From assembly GCA_003141955.1 (NCBI GenBank), contig PLOC01000044.1, positions 1 through 46,154 on the forward strand: a stretch of DNA of 46,154 bases, read 5' to 3'. Made by a program: the position numbers and the translations under genes. This document shows positions 33,717 through 42,263 of the stretch, piece after piece. Numbering within the stretch: position 1 is the stretch's first letter; each line of letters begins with the position of its first letter. The notes beneath the pieces are model-generated. The model had not been told where the DNA came from. It saw only the letters and a list, made by a program, of their open reading frames with translations, and searched no databases. Origin of the DNA: Chloroflexota bacterium. GTDB lineage: Bacteria > Chloroflexota > Limnocylindria > Limnocylindrales > CSP1-4.

Positions 33717-34268
33717 ATGCTTCTGCGCCGTCGCGCGGCCATCGGGTTCTCCCTCGTCTGCTGCATGGCCGTGGTCTCGGCGTGTGGCTCCTCGAGCACG
33801 GCCACTGCCTCCGCGAACGCGGCCGCCCCATCCAGCCAGGCCTTGAGCCCCACTTCGGGCGGCTTGTCGGGTGGCACCCACGAGTTCACCGCGACGCTCC
33901 AGGTCACCGGGGCCGTCACTCAGACGCTGAACTTCACCCAGTCGCTGTCGGTGCTGCCGGCGTGCTCGGTGCTGGCCCAGTCCGGCTTTTCGGGTACGTG
34001 GAGCATTCCCCAGCCCAACTCGACCGCGTTCGTGCTCAACTGGAACGTCACGCCATACACGGGCGCGGGGACCTATGCCGATGCTTCGACCTATCAGGGC
34101 TCCGTGGAGCTCGATGCCAATCAGGGCGAGGAGTTCGATCCGGTGGCGGCGAGCGTCATGTCCGTGACGGTGAAGGCCGATGGTTCGGGTTCGGCCACCT
34201 TCCAGAACTTGCAGGATGAATACACCGGTGCCTCCGTAAGCGGCAGCGAAACCTGGACCTGCAGCTAG
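33717..34268 (+). CDS. Small secreted lipoprotein of unknown function
   Basis: A 183-residue protein with a lipoprotein signal peptide ending in the lipobox VVSAC, Cys23, followed by a Ser/Ala/Thr-rich tether. The remainder (from about residue 50) alternates hydrophobic and polar residues like a beta-sandwich. Its two cysteines, in VLPACSVLAQ and the final TWTCS, could form a disulfide between early and last strands. AAAGGA lies 7 bases before the ATG. I recognise no family. A structured leader lies upstream. Confidence 0.75.
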   Translation: MLLRRRAAIGFSLVCCMAVVSACGSSSTATASANAAAPSSQALSPTSGGLSGGTHEFTATLQVTGAVTQTLNFTQSLSVLPACSVLAQSGFSGTWSIPQPNSTAFVLNWNVTPYTGAGTYADASTYQGSVELDANQGEEFDPVAASVMSVTVKADGSGSATFQNLQDEYTGASVSGSETWTCS

Positions 34269-34512
34269 AGGCTCCGGAGCCACCCGGTCTGATCGCGAGT
34301 CGCGTTCGGCCGCGGCCTCGGGCCGCAACTGGCTTCCCTGGCGGCTCGAAGCCGCCTTCCGCCACGTGGGTCGGCGCTGCCAGCCGCTGGCGAGCGAATA
34401 TGCAGCGGGGCCCCAGACGAGCCAGAATCCCGATCACGCGAGCCTGAGCCGGGAACTGAGCCGGCCGGGGCGCGCTGGATCGAGCAGCGCCCAGAGACCC
34501 AGGAGAGACAAG

Positions 34513-35109
34513 ATGGACCTGACGCTCATACCGGCGCGGACGGCGCTGGTGGTGATCGATCTGCAGCGTGGAATCGTTGCCGGCGGGGCCGGGCCCAATG
34601 CGGCGAGCGACGTGGTGGCGCATGCGGCGGCGCTGGCCGTCGCGCTGCGGGCAGCCGGCGGAACCGTCATTCTCGTCCACGTCACCCGATCGGCGGACGG
34701 CAAGGACGGACTGCGCCCCCAGACTGACACGCCGCCCTGGCGGCGGGGGCCCAGTCCAGCGGCGGATTGGGCCGAGATCGTCCCCGAGCTTGGCCCCGAG
34801 CCGGGCGACGTCGTGATCGCCAAGCACCAGTGGGGTGCCTTCTACGGGACCGACCTCGACCTCCAGCTCCGGCGCCGTGGCATCGACACGATCCTGCTGG
34901 CCGGCATCTCGACGAACGTCGGCGTAGAGAGCACGGCCCGCGATGCCTACGAGCGTGGCTACGAGCAGGTGTTCGTGGAGGACGCCATGGCGGCCCACAA
35001 CCCCGAGGAGCACGCGAACACGGTCCGGACGGTCTTCCCGCGCATCGGCCGGGTGCGTTCCACGGCCGAGGTGCTGGCCGCGCTCGAGGTGGCGACCAGG
35101 CAGGCCTGA
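34513..35109 (+). CDS. Isochorismatase-like hydrolase-fold protein
   Basis: A 198-residue member of the isochorismatase-like superfamily. Landmarks are ALVVIDLQRGIV (acidic residue, Asp16), VIAKHQWGAFYGTDLDLQLR (Lys of the triad) and LAGISTNVGVESTARDAYER. In cysteine hydrolases of this fold the position after TNV is Cys. Here it is Gly, as in true isochorismatases and the YecD group, so amidase activity by a Cys nucleophile is not expected. A GGAGAG ribosome site precedes the ATG. It stands alone and is convergent with the Nramp gene. Confidence 0.88.
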   Translation: MDLTLIPARTALVVIDLQRGIVAGGAGPNAASDVVAHAAALAVALRAAGGTVILVHVTRSADGKDGLRPQTDTPPWRRGPSPAADWAEIVPELGPEPGDVVIAKHQWGAFYGTDLDLQLRRRGIDTILLAGISTNVGVESTARDAYERGYEQVFVEDAMAAHNPEEHANTVRTVFPRIGRVRSTAEVLAALEVATRQA

Positions 35110-35143
35110 GCGCCGAGCCAATCGCCTTGGCGGCCACCTCTCG

Positions 35144-36415
35144 CTACCCGATCGGGAAGATCGTTGCCCAGACCAGCAGCAGCGACATCAGCGTCAGCGC
35201 GACCGTGATCGCCCAGCCGATCGCCAGCAGCAAGCGCCCGCTTGCGAGCGGCCCCAGCAGCCGGCGATCGCTCGACAGCAGCATCACGAATACGAGGATG
35301 ATCGGCAGCAGCAGGCCGTTGAGCACCTGCGACAGGAACATGACCTGGAACAGCGAGATGTCCGGGATCAGTATGAAGAGCGCGGCGAAGCCGATGAAGA
35401 AGGTGAGCAGGCCGTAGAAGGCTCGGGCTTCGCGCCACTTCCAGTTCACACCCATCTCCCAGCCGAACGCCTCGCAGGCGGTGTAGGCCGACGAGAGGGG
35501 CACCACGCCGAGCCCCAGGAGCGATGCGCCGAGCAGCCCGGCCGCGAACAGCAGGCTGGCCATCGACCCGGCGAACGGAGCCAGGGCCCTGGCCGCGGTC
35601 GCGGCATTGGTGATGCCGGTGTCGCCGTGGGCCCACAGCGTCGCGGCGCAGGCGACGACGATGAAGGCGGCGATCAGGTTGGTCAGGAAGGAACCGAGGC
35701 CGACGTCGATCCGTTCGCCCGCGAGGTCTTCGGGGCCGAGTCGCTTGTCGACCACGTAGGCCTGGATGAAGCCCTGGCCCCAGGGTGTGATGGTCGTTCC
35801 GACGGTGCCGACCACCGCGAGCCAGTACGCGCTCGTCAGGGTGCCGTGCGGGATCACCAGTGACACGGCGGCCCGGCCCCAATCCGCGCCGGACTGGAAG
35901 GCCGAGATCGCGTAGGCGAGCGAGATGGCCGCTCCGAGCCCGACGAACAAGTACTGAATCTTGCCGAAGCTGCCCCACGAGATAAGGGCCACAACGGCAA
36001 CCGCCGAAACGAGTGCGCTGACCGGCACCGGTACTCCGAACAGGCCCAGAGCGGCTCCGATGCCGGCGAACTCGGCGATCGTCGTGCCGAGATTGGCCAC
36101 CAGCATCGCCGCCGCCGCCAGGGTTGCCCAGCGAACGCCAAAGCGCTCGCGGATCAGCCCGGTCATGCCCTGCCCTGTTGCCAGGCCAAGCCGCGCTCCG
36201 AGCTCCTGGGTGAAGAAGAGGGCTATCTGGCTCGCAAGGATGACCCACAGCAAGTCGTAACCGAACTGGATGCCGGCCAGGGAGTAGGTGGTGATCCCGC
36301 CGGCATCGTTGTCGGCGAAGCCACTGACAAGGCCGGGTCCGAGTACGGCGAGCGTGGCTGCCAGGCGGACGCGATTGGCTCTCAGGGGAGAGATGCGGAA
36401 ACCGGGGCCGGTCAT
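35144..36415 (-). CDS. Divergent Nramp-family metal transporter
   Basis: A 423-residue integral membrane protein with about eleven helices and the Nramp outline: LGPGLVSGFADNDAGGITTY in helix 1, FFTQELGARLGLATGQGMTG in helix 2-3, and AYVVDKRLGPEDLAGERIDV in the loop after helix 6. The canonical metal-site motifs DPGN (helix 1) and MPH (helix 6) are absent. Helix 1 has DNDAGG, close to the DDDPSG variant of a large uncharacterised bacterial subgroup, and helix 6 has TTITPWGQGF. Substrate prediction (Mn, Fe, Mg) is therefore unsafe. The ATG at 36415 is preferred over an upstream start because the 18 extra residues look random. Confidence 0.85.
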   Translation of the reverse strand: MTGPGFRISPLRANRVRLAATLAVLGPGLVSGFADNDAGGITTYSLAGIQFGYDLLWVILASQIALFFTQELGARLGLATGQGMTGLIRERFGVRWATLAAAAMLVANLGTTIAEFAGIGAALGLFGVPVPVSALVSAVAVVALISWGSFGKIQYLFVGLGAAISLAYAISAFQSGADWGRAAVSLVIPHGTLTSAYWLAVVGTVGTTITPWGQGFIQAYVVDKRLGPEDLAGERIDVGLGSFLTNLIAAFIVVACAATLWAHGDTGITNAATAARALAPFAGSMASLLFAAGLLGASLLGLGVVPLSSAYTACEAFGWEMGVNWKWREARAFYGLLTFFIGFAALFILIPDISLFQVMFLSQVLNGLLLPIILVFVMLLSSDRRLLGPLASGRLLLAIGWAITVALTLMSLLLVWATIFPIG

Positions 36416-36431
36416 TGCCGATGTCCCACCG

Positions 36432-36591
36432 CTACGTCGACAGATCCCGCCGGCGCATACCCCAGGCACCGACGAGCAGTCCGCAGAGGGCGAGCGCAGC
36501 GAGCAGCGACATGCCGGGCCAATCGTAGACGCCGGCGAGTGGCTCTCCTATGTGGCGCGTGAGCGAGAGGGAGAGCAGATCCGGCGGCCTC
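36432..36591 (-). pseudogene. 3' remnant of an ABC-2 type permease
   Basis: In the frame ending at 36432 the sequence reads LSLTRHIGEPLAGVYDWPGM, then a hydrophobic helix SLLAALALCGLLVGAWGM and RRRDLST, a normal C-terminus for an ABC-2 permease (final helix and basic tail). There is no upstream part: the frame before about 36591 is that of the truncated ATPase gene, read in another phase. The first ~450 codons of the permease are missing. Confidence 0.65.
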
Positions 36592-36978
36592 GCGGTACCG
36601 GCGCGAAGGATCGAGGTCGAGCCGCTCGACGAGGCGGCGCTGGTAGGCACCCTCGACATTGCCGCGCAGGTGGGCGAAGTAGCTGATCGTCTCGCCGCCG
36701 GTCAGCCGGTCGTACAGGATGAACTCCCCGGGCAGATACCCCGTGCGGCGGTGTATGGCGACCGGGTCGCTCATGGTGTCGATATCGAAGACGAAGGCCC
36801 GACCGCTCGTAGGACGGATCAGGTCGAGCAGCAGGCGGATCGTCGTGGTCTTGCCGGCGCCGTTGGGACCCAGGTAGCCGAAGATCTCGCCCGGCTGCAC
36901 CTCCAGGTCGAGCCCGACCACTCCGCGGTGGCGGCCGTATGACTTGGTGAGCGTCTCTGTGCGAATGGTGGCGGTCAT
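36585..36978 (-). pseudogene. 5' remnant of an ABC exporter ATP-binding subunit
   Basis: The gene opens normally with ATIRTETLTKSYGRHRGVVG, Walker A LGPNGAGKTTTIRLLLDLIR, and the Q-loop region RRTGYLPGEFILYDRLTGGE. It continues properly to ERLDLDPSRRYRE (residue 130). There the homology stops, just where the LSGG-type signature (usually YSKGNRQKV in this group) should follow. Signature, Walker B, D-loop and H-loop are all gone, and the frame runs on through permease sequence in the wrong phase. The N-terminal half, start codon and GGAAGG ribosome site are otherwise intact, so the break looks recent. Confidence 0.75.
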
Positions 36979-37188
36979 CGGTTTGCGTTCCTTCCCAGAT
37001 CCGTCCTTCGAGCAAAGAGCGGACGCTGGAGATGCGATCCTTAAATGCGCCGCCGCACTGAGGGCGACGGCGGCGGTGGCGGTCTCAGCGACGCGCAGGG
37101 CAAGGCGAGATCGATACCAGGGATATCGCGCGCAGGCACCCGACCGGGACTCGATGCCCCGAGGTGGCGCCGACGATCTGGCGTGAGG
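36979..37188. other. Left part of the 36979-37677 gap
   Basis: No convincing gene is seen. It would hold the promoter of the broken ABC gene. Composition and codon pattern are not gene-like in any frame. Confidence 0.35.
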
Positions 37189-37245
37189 TCAGCGGCCGCC
37201 CAGGGAGGTCACGACGAGGTCGGGATCTGGTATCGGACCTGACAT
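37189..37245 (-). CDS. Possible 18-residue leader peptide
   Basis: ATG at 37245 has a strong GGGAGG ribosome site 5 bases before it and encodes MSGPIPDPDLVVTSLGGR and a TGA. It could be a leader peptide for the ABC remnant 210 bases downstream, or the surviving 5' end of a lost gene. An inverted-repeat array lies directly upstream. Only the ribosome site supports it. Confidence 0.3.
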   Translation of the reverse strand: MSGPIPDPDLVVTSLGGR

Positions 37246-37292
37246 CTCGACCTCCCTTCCGCTTCTGGAGCGAGTCCCCGCAGGCATACAAA

Positions 37293-37375
37293 GACCACCG
37301 CATCGATCTGCTCGACCGCGGTGGTCACGCCGCATTGGAACAGCGCGAGCGCCTATCCGATGGGCGACCACCGCG
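37293..37375. repeat. Three copies of GACCACCGC, one inverted
   Basis: GACCACCGC occurs at 37293-37301 and 37366-37374, and as its exact reverse complement at 37318-37326. The first and inverted copies make a 9-base perfect stem with a 16-base loop; the inverted and last copies can pair instead. This could be an array of operator half-sites or a switchable RNA. Confidence 0.5.
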
Positions 37376-37462
37376 TCGGGATTCGCGGGGCCACGACGCC
37401 GGAGCGTCGATGACTACGTTCTGGGATCTCGCTCACTGGACCTGCTGCTTCCGATGTTTCCC

Positions 37463-37481
37463 ACGGGAGGACCGCTCCCGT
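37463..37481. terminator. Hairpin acgggag-N5-ctcccgt
   Basis: A perfect 7-base stem with a 5-base loop sits between the repeat array and the deacetylase gene. There is no T tract, so a terminator role is only possible. Confidence 0.25.
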
Positions 37482-37621
37482 AGACCAGCCGCAGAGTACG
37501 CCGCCTCGGCCCTGCCGGTCAAACCCTCCTGTCGGTCGGCCGGGCTGTTCCGGGCGGGCAGGCCAGGGGACGTCGCAGGCGCCGCCGAGAGCCCGCGGTC
37601 CGCGGTGGGTCTCAACCGTTG

Positions 37622-37636
37622 GGACACGAAGTGTCC
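37622..37636. promoter_or_regulatory. Palindrome GGACACGAAGTGTCC, candidate operator
   Basis: Perfect 6-base arms with a 3-base centre, 41 bases before the deacetylase ATG and upstream of a -10-like TAGAGT (37662-37667). Position and symmetry suit a repressor or activator site. Confidence 0.4.
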
Positions 37637-37677
37637 GCAGGCCGAGTTGCAGCGGATGGCATAGAGTTGCCGATGCC

Positions 37678-38730
37678 ATGCAGCCACGACAGGGGAACGG
37701 CCGGCGCGGCCCTCGGTACAGTGTTGCCGGTGCAGCGTTGGGCATAGCCGTGCTGGTGACTGCCGCCGGCTGTGCCGCTCTGCATGTGGGCGGCCCGTCA
37801 GGCACACCGCCGCCGACCCCTGGCCTGTCGCCGTCCACGGTCCCGAGCGCCAATCCAACCGCCACTCCATCTCCGACCCTGGAGATCACCGCGCCCCCCG
37901 CGACCGCTCCGCCCACGATTGCTCCACCTACCCCGCCGCCGCTGGCTGGGAGTCTCCCCGTGGTGGACAGCTGCAACCCGGCGTCCGTCCCCGGTGCCAT
38001 TCCTGTGACGGCGCCGGCGAGCGGCACGGACAGCTCGTTCGCCCTGCGCGTGCCGATACTCGAGTACCACCGGATCGTGCCCTTCGCCCAGGCCGGGGAT
38101 TCGCGCCGCAGCCTGGTCGTCCCGCCGGCGACATTCGCCGCCCAGCTCGACGTCTTCAAGAAGGCAGGCTGGCACACGATCACGATGGCGACGCTCGCCA
38201 ACGACCTGCAGGCGCGCATCAAGCCCCCGGCCAAGACCTTCGTGATCACCATCGACGACGGCTGGGACGACGGCTACACCTATGCCCTGCCGATCCTCCA
38301 GCAGGATGGCTTCGTGGCGACGTACTTCGTCATCGCTGGCCGCATCGACCTGCCGGGCATCCTGACGAGCGCTCACCTCCAGGCGCTCGTGGCCGCCGGT
38401 GAGGAGATCGGCGACCACACCATGGACCACGTCCGGCTCACCCAGCAGACTTATAAGCAGCTGACCTACCAGATCGATGCGGCTGCCGCCCGGATAGCCC
38501 AGGTCACCGGCTACTGGCCCGAGTCGCTGGCCTATCCGTACGGCAGCGTGAGCGCTGGGGTCGAGGCCGGAGTCGCCGCCTGCCAGGGGCTGCGGATCGC
38601 GGTGGTCGAGAAGGGTGGGACCGCGAAGGTTGTGGTCCTCGAGACGTGGGCCAACCGTTTCGCGGTCCCGCGCATCGAGATCAGCTCGGGCACGAAGATG
38701 GCGACTCTGTTGGCCGACCTGGGAGGCTGA
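37678..38730 (+). CDS. Polysaccharide deacetylase-family lipoprotein
   Basis: A 350-residue exported protein with a lipobox-like TAAGC (Cys32) after a hydrophobic segment, then a Pro/Thr-rich tether to about residue 100. The NodB domain (about 125-345) opens with VPILEYHRIVP. Motif 1 is FVITIDDGWDD (catalytic and metal Asp), motif 2 GDHTMDHVRL gives the HxxxH metal ligands, and motif 3 is LAYPYGSVSAG. The triad of metal ligands is complete, so it should remove N- or O-acetyl groups from an envelope polysaccharide, commonly peptidoglycan or a capsule. The ATG at 37678 lies 10 bases after a TAGAGT hexamer. The Ppx-like gene follows 22 bases on. Confidence 0.88.
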   Translation: MQPRQGNGRRGPRYSVAGAALGIAVLVTAAGCAALHVGGPSGTPPPTPGLSPSTVPSANPTATPSPTLEITAPPATAPPTIAPPTPPPLAGSLPVVDSCNPASVPGAIPVTAPASGTDSSFALRVPILEYHRIVPFAQAGDSRRSLVVPPATFAAQLDVFKKAGWHTITMATLANDLQARIKPPAKTFVITIDDGWDDGYTYALPILQQDGFVATYFVIAGRIDLPGILTSAHLQALVAAGEEIGDHTMDHVRLTQQTYKQLTYQIDAAAARIAQVTGYWPESLAYPYGSVSAGVEAGVAACQGLRIAVVEKGGTAKVVVLETWANRFAVPRIEISSGTKMATLLADLGG

Positions 38731-38752
38731 CGAACGGACAGGAGGTTACGGC

Positions 38753-39694
38753 TTGAGCGAACGCGTCCGCATCGCCGCGATCGATATCGGCAGCGACACG
38801 GTCCACCTCCTTATCGCCGACGTCACGGGCTCGCCGGATGGCCCGCTCGTCCGCGACGTAGAGCAACGGGGCGAGCTCATCGAGCTCGGCCGGCTGGTCG
38901 CCACCACAGGAGCGGTCGGCAAGGGGGCCGCGACGCAACTGGAGGCAATTCTGGTCCGCTATCTGAAGCTCGGCCGTCGGGGCGGCGATCGGGTTGTCAT
39001 CGGTGCGACCGAGGCTCTGCGCCGTGCCACCGACGGACCGGCCCTCGTCGACCGATTGTCCGGGGAGCTGGGCGAGCCCGTGCGCGTTCTCTCGGGAGCC
39101 AAAGAGGCCGCACTCGGCCTGGCCGGCGTGGTTCATCGGCTCGACCCAGCCGGATCGCAGCTGCTCATCGATTCAGGTGGCGCGTCGACCGAGGTGACCA
39201 TCACGGACGGCCGCCGTGCCGTAGCGTCGGCGTCGCTGCCGGTCGGGGCTGCCCTGCTCGGTGCCGAGCTTCGCGGCGATCCGCCCGAGGCCCTCAGCTG
39301 GGCTCTGGCCGGCGTCCGCATCGGGTGCGCCGTCTCGTCGGCCCCGGCCGGCAAGCCGTCCCGCGCCTGGGCGACCGGCGGCTCGGCCCACAACCTCGCC
39401 GGCCTCGAGCGGACCAAGGGTCGCTCCGGTGATCAACGTCTGGCAATGGCCGAGCTGTCCACGCTTGCAACCCGTCTGCTGGCGGACCCGGCTCGCAAGC
39501 TCGCCCGGCGCAGCCAGGAAGATCCGGCCCGTGTAGCCATCCTGCCGCCCGGCCTGTTGATAATCGCCGCGATCCTCGCTCACTACGACCTGGACGAGTT
39601 GACGGTGGTGCCCGAAGGGTTGCGTGAGGGGATGGTCGCCGCCGCATTCGAGAACGAGGCCGGTTGGTGGCAGGATCCGCCTCCGAAGCGTTGA
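38753..39694 (+). CDS. Ppx/GppA-family phosphatase-like protein
   Basis: A 313-residue protein of the ASKHA (actin/Hsp70) fold. Phosphate-loop 1 is AAIDIGSDTVHLLIADV, followed by GATEALRRATDG, VLSGAKEAALGLAGVVH (the Glu-containing catalytic block), and loop 2 LLIDSGGASTEVTITDG. It lacks the C-terminal HD-type domain of long Ppx/GppA enzymes, matching the short two-domain forms seen in actinobacteria. Members hydrolyse polyphosphate or pppGpp; which applies here cannot be told. The TTG start is chosen because AGGAGG lies 7 bases before it and the conserved IAAIDIGS follows at once. Confidence 0.9.
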   Translation: MSERVRIAAIDIGSDTVHLLIADVTGSPDGPLVRDVEQRGELIELGRLVATTGAVGKGAATQLEAILVRYLKLGRRGGDRVVIGATEALRRATDGPALVDRLSGELGEPVRVLSGAKEAALGLAGVVHRLDPAGSQLLIDSGGASTEVTITDGRRAVASASLPVGAALLGAELRGDPPEALSWALAGVRIGCAVSSAPAGKPSRAWATGGSAHNLAGLERTKGRSGDQRLAMAELSTLATRLLADPARKLARRSQEDPARVAILPPGLLIIAAILAHYDLDELTVVPEGLREGMVAAAFENEAGWWQDPPPKR

Positions 39695-39718
39695 GCAACT
39701 CGCCGGCCGGCGCGACCC

Positions 39719-39734
39719 TAGAACGCCCGTGCTA
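39719..39734. promoter_or_regulatory. Candidate LexA (SOS) box before uvrB
   Basis: TAGAACgcccGTGCTA is a near-perfect palindrome and matches the GAAC-N4-GTTC core of the Gram-positive LexA site with one mismatch. It lies 16 bases upstream of a -10-like TATACT, where it would cover the -35 region. uvrB is a typical SOS gene. Confidence 0.45.
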
Positions 39735-39750
39735 AACGTGCCCGCGGCAG

Positions 39751-39756
39751 TATACT
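39751..39756 (+). promoter_or_regulatory. -10 element of uvrB
   Basis: TATACT is the best -10 hexamer seen in the window. It gives a leader of about 20 bases containing an AAGAGG ribosome site before the GTG at 39782. Confidence 0.5.
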
Positions 39757-39781
39757 CGGGGTCAACGCCGAAGAGGTTCTC

Positions 39782-42226
39782 GTGCCCGACTTCCGGCTCG
39801 TTGCCGACTTCAAGCCGACCGGCGACCAGCCTGCCGCCATCGAGCAACTGAGCGAAGGCCTGGCCAGAGGTCTGCGCCACCAGACGCTGCTGGGCGCGAC
39901 CGGCACGGGCAAGACATTTGCGATTGCCTCCGTGATCGAGCGGCACCAGAAGCCGACCCTCGTGCTGGCCCATAACAAGACCCTGGCGGCCCAGCTGTAC
40001 TCCGAATTCCGGGAGTTCTTCCCGGACAACGCCGTCGAGTATTACGTCAGCTACTTCGACTACTACCAGCCCGAGGCTTACCTACCGCGCTCGGACACGT
40101 ACATCGAGAAGGATTCGAGCCGCAACGACGAGATCGATAAGTTGCGGCACGCGGCGACGAAGGCGCTGTTCGAGCGGCGCGACGTGATCATCGTCGCCAG
40201 CGTGAGCTGCATCTACGGCCTCGGCGCCCCGATCGACTACGGGGCCACGATCCTGCGGCTGCGTGTGGGCGGGCAATACCGGCGCGACGCCGTTCTGCGC
40301 CACCTCGTCGACCTCCAGTATCAGCGCAACGACGCCACTCTGTCGCGGGCCCGGTTCCGCGTGCGGGGCGACACGCTGGAGCTGATCCCCGCCGCCGAGG
40401 ACCGCCTGGTCCGGGTCGAGTTCTTCGGCGACGAAGTGGAGCGGATCACCGAGCTGGATCCGCTCACCGGCGAGCTGCTGGCGGAGCGCAAGGACGTGAA
40501 CGTCTACCCGGCCAGCCACTTCGTGACGCCGGCCGACAAGCTGATGGCCGCCGTCAAGGCGATCGGCGAAGAGATGGAAGTCCGAGTCGGCGAGCTGGAA
40601 GCACAGGGGCGCGACCTGGAGGCGGCCAGGCTCCGGCAGCGCACGACCTTCGACCTCGAGATGATGCGTGAGCTCGGCTATTGCACCGGCATCGAGAACT
40701 ACAGCCGCCATCTCTCGGGCCGCGAAGCCGGGTCGCGCCCGTGGACGCTGCTCGACTATTTCCCGCCGGACTGGCTGCTTGTCGTAGACGAGAGCCATAT
40801 GTCAATCCCGCAGGTCGTCGGGATGTACAAGAACGATCGAACGCGAAAGGAGATCCTGGTCGACTTCGGTTTCCGGCTTCCTTCGGCGCTCGACAATCGC
40901 CCGCTGACGTTCGAGGAATTCGAGGCCAGCGTCAACCAGGCCGTGTATATGAGCGCCACGCCAGGACCCTATGAGCTCGAACGCAGCCAGCAGATTGTCG
41001 AACAACTCATACGTCCGACCGGAGTGGTGGATCCGCATATTACGGTGAAGCCCACCGAGGGCCAGATCGACGATCTGCTTGAGCTGATACGCGGTCGTGT
41101 CGAACGTAATGAACGAGCCATCGTCACTACGCTCACCAAGAAGATGGCCGAAGATCTCGCCGACTACCTACACGAACTCGGGGTGAAGGTGCAGTACCTC
41201 CACTCGGAAGTCGACACGTTGGAGCGCGTTCAGATACTCCGCGATCTGCGGCTCGGCGTATATGACGTCATCGTCGGCATAAACCTGCTGCGGGAGGGAA
41301 TCGACCTGCCCGAAGTCACTCTGGTTGCGATTCTAGACGCCGACAAGGAGGGATTCCTGCGGAGCGCGTGGTCGCTCGTGCAGATGATCGGGCGGGCGGC
41401 CCGAAACATCGGTGGCGAGGTCGTGATGTATGCCGATCACGTCACCGACTCCATGAAGGCGGCGATCGACGAGACGAACCGGCGGCGCGCGATACAGGAG
41501 CGGTACAACCGCGAGCACGACATCGAGCCGGTCACGATAGTCAAGGGGATCCGCGACATCAACGATCGGCTGCGGGCGGTGGCCGAGGCTCACGGCACCT
41601 ACGCCACCGGGCCCGGGCAGGAGCGCGCCTTCACGGCCATGGCGAAGGAGCAGGTCGGGAAGCTCGTCGCGCAGATGGAGGCGGAGATGCGCCAGGCGGC
41701 CCGGGACCTGGAGTTCGAACGTGCCGCGGCGCTGCGCGACGAGATCCAGGAGATCCGGCTGCGCGTGCTCGAGGAGGACGAGTCGGCGGCGGTCGGGCGC
41801 GCGGCCGAACGGGCGGCCGGCGCTCGGCCCACTGGCAAGGCGGCGGATCGGTTGGCACCGGCGCGCGCGGGTCGTACGATCAAGCCTGTCCGCCAGGTGG
41901 CGCGGAGGGTGTTCGAGTCCATGTATCTTGGTTCGAAGGAATCCGGCGATGAGACCGGCCGCCGGAAGGGTGGCGCGGCGAACGGGGGAGAGTTGGACGC
42001 AGCGGCACTCGACGTCACGGAGGTCCGCGTGGTTGCAGCCGTGGACTCGGACGAGACGGCAACGGCGGCGACCGCGTCGGATTGGCTTCCGGGTATTCGA
42101 GACGAGCACGAAGATGACGGCTGGGCCGCCAAGTGGATCGAGAGGCCGACCTGGGACCACACCGTCACACCGAACGTGATCAAACGCACGGGACAACGAC
42201 CGCCTCGCGGCCGGCGGGGCCGCTAG
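39782..42226 (+). CDS. uvrB: UvrABC excision repair subunit B
   Basis: An 814-residue helicase-like damage-verification subunit. Walker A is [18 protein letters not shown]. The damage-probing beta-hairpin is [19 protein letters not shown]. Motif II is [13 protein letters not shown], and later blocks [44 protein letters not shown] and MIGRAARN are all intact. The UVR motif that contacts UvrC lies at about 617-667 ([20 protein letters not shown]). A further ~147 residues follow, mostly low complexity and ending in a more ordered [18 protein letters not shown] block. Codon choice changes in the middle: six ATA isoleucine codons occur within about 41000-41560 and none before 40780. GTG is the start. 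Confidence 0.96.
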   Translation: MPDFRLVADFKPTGDQPAAIEQLSEGLARGLRHQTLLGATGTGKTFAIASVIERHQKPTLVLAHNKTLAAQLYSEFREFFPDNAVEYYVSYFDYYQPEAYLPRSDTYIEKDSSRNDEIDKLRHAATKALFERRDVIIVASVSCIYGLGAPIDYGATILRLRVGGQYRRDAVLRHLVDLQYQRNDATLSRARFRVRGDTLELIPAAEDRLVRVEFFGDEVERITELDPLTGELLAERKDVNVYPASHFVTPADKLMAAVKAIGEEMEVRVGELEAQGRDLEAARLRQRTTFDLEMMRELGYCTGIENYSRHLSGREAGSRPWTLLDYFPPDWLLVVDESHMSIPQVVGMYKNDRTRKEILVDFGFRLPSALDNRPLTFEEFEASVNQAVYMSATPGPYELERSQQIVEQLIRPTGVVDPHITVKPTEGQIDDLLELIRGRVERNERAIVTTLTKKMAEDLADYLHELGVKVQYLHSEVDTLERVQILRDLRLGVYDVIVGINLLREGIDLPEVTLVAILDADKEGFLRSAWSLVQMIGRAARNIGGEVVMYADHVTDSMKAAIDETNRRRAIQERYNREHDIEPVTIVKGIRDINDRLRAVAEAHGTYATGPGQERAFTAMAKEQVGKLVAQMEAEMRQAARDLEFERAAALRDEIQEIRLRVLEEDESAAVGRAAERAAGARPTGKAADRLAPARAGRTIKPVRQVARRVFESMYLGSKESGDETGRRKGGAANGGELDAAALDVTEVRVVAAVDSDETATAATASDWLPGIRDEHEDDGWAAKWIERPTWDHTVTPNVIKRTGQRPPRGRRGR

Positions 42227-42263
42227 GCGGCGGATGCTTCGGAGAACAAGCACAGGAGGATCC

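Noticed and set aside
37164-37664. A 166-codon forward frame across the repeat array region
   Set aside because: Its translation is rich in Arg, Pro and Ser without hydrophobic core patterns, it has no ribosome site, and it runs through palindromes.
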